Assembly (NCBI GenBank): GCA_016711875.1
Contig: JADJSD010000001.1
Span: forward strand, 62,001 to 126,000
Reading direction: 5' to 3'
From: Betaproteobacteria bacterium
Lineage (GTDB): Bacteria; Pseudomonadota; Gammaproteobacteria; Burkholderiales; Usitatibacteraceae
DNA length: 64,000 nt
In this document: one piece after another, positions 55,819 through 64,000 of the stretch
Layout: each line of letters starts with the position of its first letter
Position numbering within the stretch: position 1 is the stretch's first letter
The notes under the pieces: model-generated
Database searches by the model: none
The model's input: only the letters and a program-made list of their open reading frames with translations
What the model was told of the DNA's origin: nothing
Program-made: the position numbers and the translations under genes

Positions 55819-56400
55819 ATGACCCTCCTCATCATCGGACTCGTCCTCTTCCTCGGCGCCCACTCCGTCCGCATCTTCGCGGAGGACTGGCGCACCGCCC
55901 GCATCGCACAGATGGGTCCCAAAGGCTGGAAGGCCGCCTACGGCGTCGTCTCGCTCGTGGGCTTCGTGCTCATCTGCTACGGCTACGGGCTTTCGCGGCA
56001 GGCGCCCATCGATCTCTTCAACCCGCCCGTGTGGACGCGCCACCTCGCCGCGCTCATCACGCTGCCGGCGTTCGTGCTGCTCGTCGCCGGTCAGATTCCG
56101 GGCACCTACATCAAGCAGGCCGTGAAGCACCCGATGGTGCTCGGCACGAAGGCCTGGGCCTTCGCCCACCTCATCGCCAATGGGCGACTCGCGGACGTGG
56201 TCCTCTTCGGCACGTTCCTCCTGTGGGCCATCCTCGATTTCAAGGCGGCGCGCGGTCGCGACAAGGCGCTCGGCCTCACCTACCCGGCCAAGGGCGTGGT
56301 TCGCGACATCGCGGCCGTCGTCATCGGCCTCGTCGCCTGGGCGGCGTTCGCGATGTATTTCCACGCCGCGTGGATCGGCGTCGCGCCCTTCGGGCGATGA
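55819..56400 (+). CDS. NnrU-family membrane protein
   Basis: 193-residue inner-membrane protein with about six helices and the NnrU-type start (LLIIGLVLFLGAHSVRIFAEDWR) plus FAHLIANGRLADVVLFG. NnrU is linked to nitric oxide or nitrite metabolism in denitrifiers and is heme-related in other contexts; the role here is unknown. It converges with the rhodanese gene 16 nt away. Confidence 0.8.
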   Translation: MTLLIIGLVLFLGAHSVRIFAEDWRTARIAQMGPKGWKAAYGVVSLVGFVLICYGYGLSRQAPIDLFNPPVWTRHLAALITLPAFVLLVAGQIPGTYIKQAVKHPMVLGTKAWAFAHLIANGRLADVVLFGTFLLWAILDFKAARGRDKALGLTYPAKGVVRDIAAVVIGLVAWAAFAMYFHAAWIGVAPFGR

Positions 56401-56416
56401 CGGCTGGCGACGGGCC

Positions 56417-58045
56417 TCAGGGCGAGAGAACCCGCGCCACCGGAAAGCCCATCAGGCGCAGCAGCAGGTAGCCAGCCGCCGCGTCGCCGGGGTCGTCCGC
56501 GAAGCTGATCACCTCGGCATCGCGCGAGACGCCCGCCTTCGCGAGGGCGGTCCAGATCTCCATCGCGGGCTTCGGCGTTCCGTCCGGCTTCACGAGCCCG
56601 GCCTGCGGCACGTGAACGACCTTGCCCGGCGGGGCGCTCGCCGGCACCGCCTTGCCCATGGCGACGTAGAGACGGGGCGCAACCCCTTCGGGCGCGTCCG
56701 CGGCCGCGGTGATCCCGTGCCGCGGTGAAGCGGCGTAAGCCAACGGCCTTGCAGCCGGCGCCACCTTGGACGGATCCGGCGCCTCCGCCTTCACGAGCGG
56801 ATGGCCCGCGAAACCCCAGTCGTCCACGGAGCCCGCGAGCACCGAGACCCGCTTCTGGCCGAGCCGCTCGAGCAGCACGAAGGCCAGGGCCGAATCCGCG
56901 TTCACGCCGCCTTCCGAAACGATCACCGCCTCGTGCTCCGGATTCACGCCCGCCGCACCGAGCGCTTTCGCCAACTCGGTCGGCTGCCCGCGCAAGGCCC
57001 GGAAGGTCGCCGCAGGGACGTTCACCGAAAAAGGCAGGTGGGCATTCCGGTAGGCCTCGGGCGGTCGCACGTCGATCACGCTCACGTGGGAGACGCCGAA
57101 GCTCCTCACCATGGCATTGCCCCAACCCGCGAGCCAATCTCGCTCGCGCACCAGGCCGGGGGCGCCGTAGGTCCAGAACGGCAGCCCGCGCTCGTCGCGA
57201 AGCCACTCGAGCTGCGATTCGCGATAGAGCTTCACCGCCGGGTATCCCGCGAGCCACTTCGCCGCGAAGAAGGGCGCGCTGGCCGCGATGCCTCCGCCGC
57301 AATGCGCGTGCATCGTCTTCTCCGGCGGTATGCCCAGGTGCGCGAGCATCCGGCGAATCTCCCCGGGCGACTTGAAGGTCCTGTCCTCGCGGAAGAAGTC
57401 GGCGGCCGGCGCGAGGATGGCGTTGGGCACGTGCCCCGCGCGATCGAAGAACTTCATGCCCCCGAAATGCTGGGCGGGCTCGAGCGCGTCCACCACGGCG
57501 TGAAGTGCCGGGTCGCCCGTGGCGGTGACGAACTCGGCGAGGCGCACGCGAATGTCCTCGCGAGGTCCGGAAACGCCGAAGGTGCCCGGTGCGGGGGCGG
57601 GCGTCGGCTCGGTGGTGACACTGCCGCCCATCGCCTTCCACTTCGCGAGCCCGCCGTCGAGCACGGCCATCCGTTCCGGCGGAAAGCCGTGGTACGCGAG
57701 ATCGAAGTGAATGCTCGTGGCGAGGAAAGTGCCGCCCGCGTCGTAGATCACCACGCGCCGGTCCGCGCTCACGCCCCAGGACCGGATGCGCCTTTGCATC
57801 TCCGCGGGAGCCACCTCGCGCCCCCCGAAGGCGAACACGTCCGCGTTCACCGCCCCGGGAATGTGGCCGGCCGCGTACAGGCGCCCGGGCGAGGCGTCGA
57901 TGATCACGAGGTCCGGGCGGCCGAGGTTCTTCGCGAGCCATTCCGTGCTGGCCAGCGGCCCGATGCCCGAAGCCATTGCCGCACCCGCCGCCAGCCACAG
58001 GCCGGCCGAGAAGGCGCCCATCCATTTCGCCACGCGCGTGGTCAT
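56417..58045 (-). CDS. Multi-domain rhodanese-like secreted protein
   Basis: 542-residue protein with a signal peptide (about 1-25) and at least three rhodanese modules. Module 1 (about 35-140) has VVIYDAGG where the catalytic Cys would be (Asp102), so it is inactive. Module 2 (about 180-290) has HAHCGGGIAAS with Cys249, the only candidate persulfide site. Module 3 (about 330-440) has VIDVRPPEAYRNAHL but VIVSEGGV lacks Cys. The last about 70 residues resemble a further degenerate module. AAGGGAGA precedes ATG 58045. It may transfer sulfur in the periplasm. Confidence 0.8.
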   Translation of the reverse strand: MTTRVAKWMGAFSAGLWLAAGAAMASGIGPLASTEWLAKNLGRPDLVIIDASPGRLYAAGHIPGAVNADVFAFGGREVAPAEMQRRIRSWGVSADRRVVIYDAGGTFLATSIHFDLAYHGFPPERMAVLDGGLAKWKAMGGSVTTEPTPAPAPGTFGVSGPREDIRVRLAEFVTATGDPALHAVVDALEPAQHFGGMKFFDRAGHVPNAILAPAADFFREDRTFKSPGEIRRMLAHLGIPPEKTMHAHCGGGIAASAPFFAAKWLAGYPAVKLYRESQLEWLRDERGLPFWTYGAPGLVRERDWLAGWGNAMVRSFGVSHVSVIDVRPPEAYRNAHLPFSVNVPAATFRALRGQPTELAKALGAAGVNPEHEAVIVSEGGVNADSALAFVLLERLGQKRVSVLAGSVDDWGFAGHPLVKAEAPDPSKVAPAARPLAYAASPRHGITAAADAPEGVAPRLYVAMGKAVPASAPPGKVVHVPQAGLVKPDGTPKPAMEIWTALAKAGVSRDAEVISFADDPGDAAAGYLLLRLMGFPVARVLSP

Positions 58046-58181
58046 CTTTTCTCCCTTGGGGTGAACCCGGTGGGAAGCCATGCTCGGCCGGCGCAGCGGC
58101 CCGGGCGAGGATCTCGCGACGAAAGGCGGGAAGAGGGGTGCGAAAGCGGGTGGGCGGGCGCGGGCGAGGCGGGCGAATCCG

Positions 58182-58859
58182 TCAGGCCGCACTCCCCCGG
58201 CCCGGGCGGGGCTCCGGACGCGCCGTGAGCATCTCCGCGGGGCAGGGCCGGAAGAACGCGGGCGCGTCCTTCGGCGTGGCGAGGAGCCACGGCTCCACCT
58301 CGCTCTCCTCCAGCACCACCACCATGCGCTTCTCGTCGGCGGGCGCGTGGAAGTGGCGCATGAGTTCGTGGCTGTCGGCGTTGATCGTGAGCATCGCGAA
58401 GGAGTTCACGGGCTGGGGATCGGGCTGGTCATTCGTTCCGGAGGCTTCGCGGGGAGTCCAGCATTCCCAGATGCCCGCAAGGAGCAGCGGCTCGCGGTCC
58501 GCGCGTTCGATGCGCCAGCGCACGGGCTTGCCGGAATCGTAGCGCGGCTCGTAGATGGCCTCGGCGGGAATCACGCAGAACTGGCGGCGCTTCCACGGAT
58601 CGCGGAAGGAGGGCTTCGAGGCCACCGTCTCGCTGCGGGCGTTGTAGGTGTAGCGGCTGGAGGATTTCACCGCGTCCGGCTTGGTCCACCAGGGGACCAG
58701 GCCGAAGCGACCGAGGGCGCCCTCGAGGCCGTCCGCGGCGGCGAGCTTCACGAAGGGCGCGTCGTAGCCCGGATAGGTCTCGGCCTTCCACGGCGCGTTG
58801 GGAAACGGAACGCGGCCCTTCCAGATCTGGCCCTGCGTGGGCACGTAATTGGCGCACAT
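58182..58859 (-). CDS. SOS-response-associated peptidase (SRAP/HMCES family)
   Basis: 225-residue SRAP protein. Cys2 (MCANY) is the residue that forms a thiazolidine link with abasic sites in single-stranded DNA. Other active-site features are YNARSE, PAEAIYEP and the late His-containing RHFHAPADEKRM. It shields and processes abasic sites. ATG 58859 is fixed because Cys must be residue 2. Confidence 0.9.
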   Translation of the reverse strand: MCANYVPTQGQIWKGRVPFPNAPWKAETYPGYDAPFVKLAAADGLEGALGRFGLVPWWTKPDAVKSSSRYTYNARSETVASKPSFRDPWKRRQFCVIPAEAIYEPRYDSGKPVRWRIERADREPLLLAGIWECWTPREASGTNDQPDPQPVNSFAMLTINADSHELMRHFHAPADEKRMVVVLEESEVEPWLLATPKDAPAFFRPCPAEMLTARPEPRPGRGSAA

Positions 58860-59003
58860 GGACGCAAATATAGTCGATGGACGGGCGAATGGCGGCCCGT
58901 TTCTGGTGTCCAATGGCGAGCTTCCCTTTCCCGCCGGCCCCCGCGTCACCTCCACGACGCCGGAACGAGGCCGCCGGCCACCCTCCCCGCAAGGAATCTC
59001 CCC

Positions 59004-59165
59004 ATGCTGACCGAACTTCGCGCCGAACGTGCCACCCTCATCATCGAAGTCGATCGCGCACGCACCTGGCGCCGCTCGACCGCTCTCGACAAGATCCGCA
59101 ATGCCCTCGAGGCACGCCTCGTCGCCCTCGACAAGGCCATCAAGACGCAGTCGGAAACCGCCTGA
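59004..59165 (+). CDS. Small coiled-coil protein
   Basis: 53-residue protein, almost entirely helical (LTELRAERATLIIEVDRAR..., KIRNALEARLVALDKAI). AAGGA lies 8 nt before ATG 59004. No family is recognised. A twin-palindrome repeat begins 9 nt past its stop and could stabilise its mRNA. Confidence 0.55.
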   Translation: MLTELRAERATLIIEVDRARTWRRSTALDKIRNALEARLVALDKAIKTQSETA

Positions 59166-59173
59166 CGCTGAAC

Positions 59174-59241
59174 CCTGAAGGTGTCACCCCTGAAGGTGTC
59201 AGTCACCTTCAGGGGCGGTCAAGGTGACTGACACCTTCAGG
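59174..59241. repeat. Twin-palindrome repeat, copy C
   Basis: CTGAAGGTGTC-ACCC-CTGAAGGTGTCAGTCACCTTCAG-N6-TCAAGGTGACTGACACCTTCAG. It corresponds unit by unit to copy B. It lies 3' of the small coiled-coil gene and covers the 3' end of the RlmN-like gene, whose stop (59199-59201) is within the first full palindrome. Confidence 0.9.
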
Positions 59242-60227
59242 CGGGCACGTAGCTGCCCGCAGCCCGCATCGACGTCCTGGCCGGCGGAATTCCTCAGCTT
59301 GGTGAGGATGCCGCGCTGGTTCAGCTTGCCTGCCATGGCTGCGGCACGCGCCGGCGAGGGCCGCTTCACGGCAAGCCCCTCCACCGTGTTCCACGGGATG
59401 AGGTTCATCACCGCGTACTTGCCAGCCAGCAGGCGGACGATCCCGTCCACCTCGTCGTCGCCGTCGTTCACGCCGTCGAGCAGCGTCCACTGGTACTGGA
59501 TCGGGTAGCCGGTCGCGCGGGCATAGCGTTCGCCCTCCTCCACGATCTCCTCGGGATCGATGCGCGGCGCCTTGGGAAGCAACTGCGCCCGCTTCGCGGC
59601 AAAAGTCGTGTGAAGCGATAGCGCCAGGGCGGGCTTCACCCGTCCCCGCGGCAGCCGCTCGAATGCGCGCCGGTCACCCACGGTCGAGAAGACGAGATTC
59701 TTGTGGCCGATGTCACCCTCGGTACCCAGGAGCTCGATGGCATCCATCACGGCTTCGAGGTTGTGCGCGGGCTCGCCCATGCCCATGAAGACGACCTTCT
59801 TCACGGGGCGGATCGAGCGCGCGTGGGCCACCTGCGCGACGATTTCCGCGCTGCCCAGGTGCCGCTTCAGGCCCTCGCGCCCCGTCATGCAGAAGACGCA
59901 GCCGACCGCGCAGCCCACCTGCGTCGACACGCACAGGCCGCCCCTGGGCAACAGCACGGCTTCAACCGACTGCCCATCGGCAAGATCGAGCAGCAACCGC
60001 GAGGAGCCATCGGCGCCGGGATGCGCGGAACGCAGGCGGGCGAGCCCGGCGAGATCAGCGGCCAATGCCGGCAAATCGCCGCGAACGGCGAGCGGCAGGA
60101 AATCCTCGGCCGCCCGCGGGCCGCTATCGAGGGGAAGGGCGCGCGTCCACGCCCGCAGCACGAGGCGTTCGTGGCAAGCCTTGGCGCCGTGGAGGGCCAG
60201 GCGCTGGCGGAGGGATTCGATCTGCAT
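59199..60227 (-). CDS. RlmN-family radical SAM RNA methyltransferase
   Basis: 342-residue radical SAM enzyme. The 4Fe-4S cluster motif GCAVGCVFC gives Cys106, Cys110, Cys113. MGMGEPAHN and the late Cys of DAGCGQLRAR (methyl-transfer Cys) match RlmN, which methylates A2503 of 23S rRNA and some tRNAs. The N-terminal region is atypical, so a paralog is possible. The last 13 residues (330-342) and the stop come from repeat copy C, beyond the normal family end at QLRA. Confidence 0.85.
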   Translation of the reverse strand: MQIESLRQRLALHGAKACHERLVLRAWTRALPLDSGPRAAEDFLPLAVRGDLPALAADLAGLARLRSAHPGADGSSRLLLDLADGQSVEAVLLPRGGLCVSTQVGCAVGCVFCMTGREGLKRHLGSAEIVAQVAHARSIRPVKKVVFMGMGEPAHNLEAVMDAIELLGTEGDIGHKNLVFSTVGDRRAFERLPRGRVKPALALSLHTTFAAKRAQLLPKAPRIDPEEIVEEGERYARATGYPIQYQWTLLDGVNDGDDEVDGIVRLLAGKYAVMNLIPWNTVEGLAVKRPSPARAAAMAGKLNQRGILTKLRNSAGQDVDAGCGQLRARLKVSVTLTAPEGD

Positions 60228-60264
60228 GGGCGGGTGCCATGTTACGCGAGCACAATGGACGGCG

Positions 60265-61026
60265 ATGAAGCTCGCCGCGTTCCTTCTCCTCGCCATCGCC
60301 ACCGGCGCGCAGGCCGAAGGCCGCGTGCTGCGCGTTCCGACTCGCCCCGATGTCTCGACCACCGTGTACTGGGAACCGGTACCCGGCGCCACCGCCACCG
60401 TGCTCCTCATGGCCGGCGGGCGCGGCGGCTTCGGCGGCATGGAAGGCGGCCGGCCGGGGAGCGCCAATTTCCTCATCCGCTCCATTCCCCATTTCGTCGC
60501 GCAAGGCATGAACGTGGCGGCGCTCGGGCGTCCCTCGGACAGGCCCGATCTCGACCCCTACCATCGCCTCTCGCCGGAGCACGCGCAGGACATCCGCGCG
60601 GTCGTGGCGCGCATCCGGCAAGAATCCGGGCAGAAGGTCTGGCTGGTGGGCACGAGCCGCGGCACGACGTCGGCAGCCTCCGGGGCCATCGCGATCCAGG
60701 ACGGGTCGGTCGCCGGCCTGGTCCTCAGCTCCAGCATCACCTCCCAGCGTGATTCCGGTTCCGTGCCGCTGCTAGGCCTGGCGGCTATCCGCGTGCCGGT
60801 GCTCGTCATCCATCATGAGAGGGACGCGTGCCGCCACACGCTCGCCCACGAGGTGTCCTTCGTCATGGACGGGCTGCGGAACGCGCCGGCGAAAAAGCTC
60901 GTCATCGCCAAGGGCGGCGCCGAACCCACGGGGGACGAGTGCGGCCCCTACCACCGGCACGGCTACGAGGGCATGGAGCGCGAGGCGGTGGAGTCGATCG
61001 CCGCCTTCATCCGGTCGCCGAACTGA
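60265..61026 (+). CDS. Secreted alpha/beta hydrolase
   Basis: 253-residue protein with a signal peptide (about 1-18, AQAE). VWLVGTSRGTTSA holds the nucleophile Ser in GTSRG, HHERDACR a likely acid and GPYHRHGYEG a candidate His. It resembles secreted serine hydrolases of unknown specificity. CACAAT lies 8 nt before ATG 60265. Its stop is followed by repeat copy D. Confidence 0.7.
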   Translation: MKLAAFLLLAIATGAQAEGRVLRVPTRPDVSTTVYWEPVPGATATVLLMAGGRGGFGGMEGGRPGSANFLIRSIPHFVAQGMNVAALGRPSDRPDLDPYHRLSPEHAQDIRAVVARIRQESGQKVWLVGTSRGTTSAASGAIAIQDGSVAGLVLSSSITSQRDSGSVPLLGLAAIRVPVLVIHHERDACRHTLAHEVSFVMDGLRNAPAKKLVIAKGGAEPTGDECGPYHRHGYEGMEREAVESIAAFIRSPN

Positions 61027-61030
61027 AGCC

Positions 61031-61090
61031 TTGATGGTGTCTGTCACCTTCAGAAGCCGTGAAGGTGACTGTCCCCTTCAGGCCCTTCAG
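61031..61090. repeat. Twin-palindrome repeat, copy D (degenerate)
   Basis: TTGATGGTGTCTGTCACCTTCAG and TGAAGGTGACTGTCCCCTTCAG, separated by AAGCCG, with mismatches in each palindrome. It lies between convergent genes ending at 61026 and 61093, like a shared terminator. Confidence 0.85.
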
Positions 61091-61092
61091 GC

Positions 61093-63501
61093 CTAGGTGT
61101 TCATCAGCATCTTCACCAGGTTCGGCATGCCGCGCCCCTGGATGTACGGGTCGCGAGCGAGGTCGGTGCAGTGGGCGAGGAGGATGGCCTTCACGCGGTC
61201 CGGGTAGCCCGCGAACTCGCGCCGCGCCGAGAGAAAGGCCGCGAGCAGCCCCGACACGTGCGGCGCCGCCATGCTCGTGCCGCTCATCTCGACGTAGAGG
61301 TCGCGGGCCGTCGAGCCCTTCGCGCTCCACGCGTGCTTCGCCGACAGGATCTTCTCGCCGGGCGCCACGAGGTCCGGCTTCATGCGCCCGTCCGCCGTCG
61401 GTCCGCGCGAGGAAAAGTACGAGACGCCGTAGGTGTGCGGGTTCGTCTTGTGGATCGAGCCCACGGCGATGGCCTCCTCGAGGTTCGCCGGGTCGCCGAT
61501 GGACAGGTCCATGTTGGCCGGCACCGCGCCGTCCTCGGTCTCGATCACCGCGTACCCTTCGTTGCCCGCGGCGAGCACGACGATCACGCCCTGTTGCCAC
61601 AGCCGCCGCAGCTCCTGGCAAAGCGGCGTGTGCCCGCAGCCGAAGACGCTCGGGTCGAAGGCGCCGCCCAGGCTCAGGTTCACGCCGTGGATCACGAGCT
61701 GCCCCGCCTTCTCGTTCATCTCGGCCACCGTATCGAGCGCCTTGATGATGAACGCGTCCTCGCCGTTGCCGTTGTCCTTGAGCACCTTGAACCCGTAGAG
61801 CTTCGCCTCGGGCGCCATGCCGTGCAGCGCGAGCACCTCGTCGGAATCCGCCGAGCGCTTCACGCTCATCCCGCCGGCGACCGTGGCGGCCACGTGCGTG
61901 CCGTGCCCGTTGCCGTCGAGGTCGCCGAACCCCTTCTTGCCGGGATCCAGCCGCACCGGCGGCCCACCCTTCGTGCAGTCCCACTGCGCGACCACGTTCT
62001 TCCTCGCGGCGAAGTGCGGGTGCGCCGCCGAGATGCCCGTATCGAGCACCGCCCAGCCGATGCCCTTGCCGAGCGCGTCGTAGCCCAGGTGCGCCGGGCG
62101 AACCTGCACCGCCTGCGCCGATTGGTGCAGCAGGGCCCGCTTCACCGCGTTGCGCCACACGCGTTCGATCTTCAGGTCGCCCGAGAAAGCGCGAAGCTGC
62201 TCGATCTCGCGCCGCGTGAGGTCCGCGGAAAGAAAGCGCCGCATGTCCTGGAAGCGCGCCACCTCCGGCTTCGCGCCGGCCTCCTTCAGCAGCGCCTCGA
62301 TGCGTCCCTTGACGGCCTGGCGGCGGTCTTCGACCGAGAGTTCACCGTCCTTCGAACCGTCGCCCGCCGTGAGCTGGATGAGCGTCGCGTGGCGGTCGGC
62401 GCTCGTGCCGTCCTCGAGATCGCCCACGAGATCCTTCATGACGATGCTGCGGCCCACGACATTGCCGAACGCCGCGCCCGCCGCATCGCGCACGGCTTGC
62501 CGCACCTCCGAAATGCGCAGGTAGCCGGTGCCCGAATGGGGATTCGATTTCCAGTCCGGGTTGATCTGGAGGCCGGTCACGTCCTCGACCCCGACGCCCG
62601 CCGCGTTCTTCGCGAAATCGTTCGCGAGTTCCGCATCGAGCGCCACCGGGTCCAGCCGCTCCGCCACGTTGAGCCAGCGGTCCACGCACTCGGGCACGGC
62701 GAGCTTGCCGCCTTTCTTCAGTTCGTCCTGCACCTCCTGCAGGCCCAGGGGCGATCCGATCGTCACGAAGAGCTTCACTTCGCAATCGGTCTTCTTCAGC
62801 TTGCGCAGGACCTCGAAGGCCACCATCGATCCCTGGCTGTGGCCGATGACAATGGTCGGACCGCCCACGCCCGCCAGCCGCTCGGTCACGCTCGCCTCCA
62901 TGCGCGCTCGCTCCGCCGGCACGTAGAGGAAGTCGCGCACGTCCTTGAGAAAGATTTTCGTGAGGAGCTTCGTCGTCCAGCGGCGCAGGCCCTCGGGTAG
63001 CGGCAGCGCCTTCGCGCCCGGTCCCGCCCCGCCTTTCGCGAGGTTCGTCGCCAACCGCTTCTCGAGGGCGTCGAGGGCCTTCTGCTGGTCGCGCGTGATC
63101 GGCGGGAGTTCCTCGGCATCGAGCCCCAGCGCGCGAAGCCCAGGGCCGTCGCCCTCGCCGAGCGTGTCGCCCCCGGCGCACGAGCCCGCCTCCGGCACCG
63201 GATAGCGCTCGCGATTCACCCAGTAGCTCATGCGCGTGCGATCGCCCAGGGGGCCGCCGAAGAGCGCCGTGTCCCACTGGCACTTGAGGATGGAGGCCTC
63301 GGGCTTGTTGCCGATGCCGTGCACGTAGACGATGGTGCCCACCTCCGGCGCGGCGCCGTCGGCGGAAAGGCGCTTCAGGAACGCGGCCTGCGTCTCGCGC
63401 AGCGCCTTCATCGTGCGCATCGCCGGCGTGATGCGCGTGACGGTGGCGGGGCGGGTCTTCGTCGCGCGCGGCGCGGATTTCGAGGGCTTGCGGCTGGCCA
63501 T
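61093..63501 (-). CDS. Alpha/beta hydrolase-subtilisin (S8) fusion protein
   Basis: 802-residue protein. Residues about 55-345 are an alpha/beta hydrolase: YVHGIGNKP (oxyanion loop), nucleophile Ser222 in GHSQGS and a late His322 (SNPHSGTGYL). Residues about 470-800 are a subtilase with Asp487 (AVLDTGI), His533 (GHGTHVAA), Asn647 (AAGNE) and Ser743 (SGTSMAAPHVSG), complete. No signal peptide is apparent, so it may be cytosolic or exported by another route. ATG 63501 is preferred over one 14 codons upstream (GGGAG spacing). Both catalytic centres look intact. Confidence 0.85.
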   Translation of the reverse strand: MASRKPSKSAPRATKTRPATVTRITPAMRTMKALRETQAAFLKRLSADGAAPEVGTIVYVHGIGNKPEASILKCQWDTALFGGPLGDRTRMSYWVNRERYPVPEAGSCAGGDTLGEGDGPGLRALGLDAEELPPITRDQQKALDALEKRLATNLAKGGAGPGAKALPLPEGLRRWTTKLLTKIFLKDVRDFLYVPAERARMEASVTERLAGVGGPTIVIGHSQGSMVAFEVLRKLKKTDCEVKLFVTIGSPLGLQEVQDELKKGGKLAVPECVDRWLNVAERLDPVALDAELANDFAKNAAGVGVEDVTGLQINPDWKSNPHSGTGYLRISEVRQAVRDAAGAAFGNVVGRSIVMKDLVGDLEDGTSADRHATLIQLTAGDGSKDGELSVEDRRQAVKGRIEALLKEAGAKPEVARFQDMRRFLSADLTRREIEQLRAFSGDLKIERVWRNAVKRALLHQSAQAVQVRPAHLGYDALGKGIGWAVLDTGISAAHPHFAARKNVVAQWDCTKGGPPVRLDPGKKGFGDLDGNGHGTHVAATVAGGMSVKRSADSDEVLALHGMAPEAKLYGFKVLKDNGNGEDAFIIKALDTVAEMNEKAGQLVIHGVNLSLGGAFDPSVFGCGHTPLCQELRRLWQQGVIVVLAAGNEGYAVIETEDGAVPANMDLSIGDPANLEEAIAVGSIHKTNPHTYGVSYFSSRGPTADGRMKPDLVAPGEKILSAKHAWSAKGSTARDLYVEMSGTSMAAPHVSGLLAAFLSARREFAGYPDRVKAILLAHCTDLARDPYIQGRGMPNLVKMLMNT

Positions 63502-63624
63502 GGGGGCTCCCGTGAGTCCTGGACGAAAGGTGTCGAGCGCCAAAGCTACTCCCGAAAGCAGCCGGCCGGGAACCCCGCGGTACGGAACAAGCCGGCAAGG
63601 CCCGACGGAAAATTCGGCAGCAGG

Positions 63625-64000
63625 CTATTTCGGCGCCGGCACGTGCTCCCGCACGAACGCCCCGATGCGCTGGATTTCCGCCGGCCGGAGTTCCTCCAGG
63701 TCCAGGAGCCAGTCATCCCCTGTCCTGAGCCGCATCACCAGGTGCTGGCGCTCTTCCACCGTGCCGTCGTCCACCACGACCTTCCTGGACTCGACCTTCG
63801 CGGTTTCCACGTGCCGCCAGGAGACGAAGTCGATCTCGCGGTACCAGTTCGTCTCGCGGATGCCGTCGGGCAGGAACTGGATGCGGGCGCCCTGGTGCCA
63901 CGCGACGGTGACCACGCACGCGATGACGAGGGGAACCATCACCCACCGCAGCCGCAACCCGAAATCACGGCAGGCGACCCAGGCCACGAGCGCGAGCACG
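63625..64000 (-). CDS. Membrane protein of unknown function (partial)
   Basis: At least 124 residues, cut by the right edge (the frame is open at 64000). It starts with two hydrophobic helices (MLALVAWVACRDFG, WVMVPLVIACVVTVAW), followed by a soluble beta-rich part with RETNWYREIDFVSWRHVETAKVE. A PH-like domain is possible. Family unknown. Confidence 0.5.
   Translation of the reverse strand, partial: VLALVAWVACRDFGLRLRWVMVPLVIACVVTVAWHQGARIQFLPDGIRETNWYREIDFVSWRHVETAKVESRKVVVDDGTVEERQHLVMRLRTGDDWLLDLEELRPAEIQRIGAFVREHVPAPK

Overview
The window is a chromosomal segment of a high-GC betaproteobacterium. The signs are the lineage-typical order birA, coaX, SPOR-domain gene; a stand-alone heptose-1-phosphate adenylyltransferase (rfaE2); a Bug-type periplasmic receptor; a DUF3144 gene; and short hairpin repeats at gene ends. 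Genes are tightly packed, often overlapping by ATGA, GTGA or TAGTG junctions. Apart from a low-GC stretch at about 41.8-44.4 kb, codon use looks uniform. The genus cannot be fixed from the sequence alone.

Layout. 0-9.1 kb: a minus-strand lipid-modification gene set (FAD/NAD oxidoreductase, DUF1365, Cfa-like methyltransferase, chalcone-isomerase-like protein, GPH-type transporter, DUF3833 lipoprotein, SDR, NTF2-like protein, SGNH lipoprotein), with an acyl-ACP-desaturase-like diiron protein transcribed divergently. 9.1-13.1 kb: rfaE2, an FAD-linked 2-hydroxyacid dehydrogenase, DUF3144 and an HD-GYP protein. 13.1-19.1 kb (minus): VOC protein, Bug receptor, ThDP enzyme, YbdK-type ligase, CPA2-type antiporter. 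19.2-22.5 kb: HAD phosphatase, birA, coaX (frameshifted), SPOR protein. 22.6-34.5 kb: DUF3047, S41 peptidase, UMF1-type transporter, LigB dioxygenase, DinB, a J-like/trypsin-like membrane protease, a Crp/Fnr regulator with a nearby palindrome, DUF2892, and an ABC-2 export pair with secreted proteins. 34.5-39.0 kb (minus): three tandem paralogous cytochromes c, two alpha/beta hydrolases, and a wax ester synthase/DGAT.

39-49.3 kb is the accessory zone. It holds a ParDE-like pair, glnS, a low-GC insert with a nuclease-helicase (Schlafen group 3/DUF2075) gene broken by two frameshifts, an acyl-CoA dehydrogenase, higBA, a solitary XRE gene, and mqsRA with a conserved AACCT-N3-AGGTT operator. 49.3-64 kb returns to housekeeping and envelope genes: DUF4197, an OmlA-like lipoprotein, DAO oxidase, VOC protein, DUF1615, a response regulator with a probable frameshift, NnrU, a multi-rhodanese protein, SRAP, an RlmN-family enzyme, and a large alpha/beta-hydrolase/subtilisin fusion.

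Points that stand out: (1) the complete fatty-acid-modification cluster facing a desaturase; (2) a twin-palindrome repeat (core GAAGGTGWCWGWCACCTTC) present four times in 25 kb, once in frame inside the wax ester synthase gene and once supplying the stop codon of the RlmN-like gene; (3) a perfect 53-bp inverted repeat in the lipid cluster; (4) four single-base frameshifts in otherwise good genes, which are either real decay or assembly errors; (5) two unusual fusions, J-like/TM/trypsin-like protease and alpha/beta hydrolase/subtilase. No rRNA, tRNA, CRISPR array or intact insertion sequence was seen.
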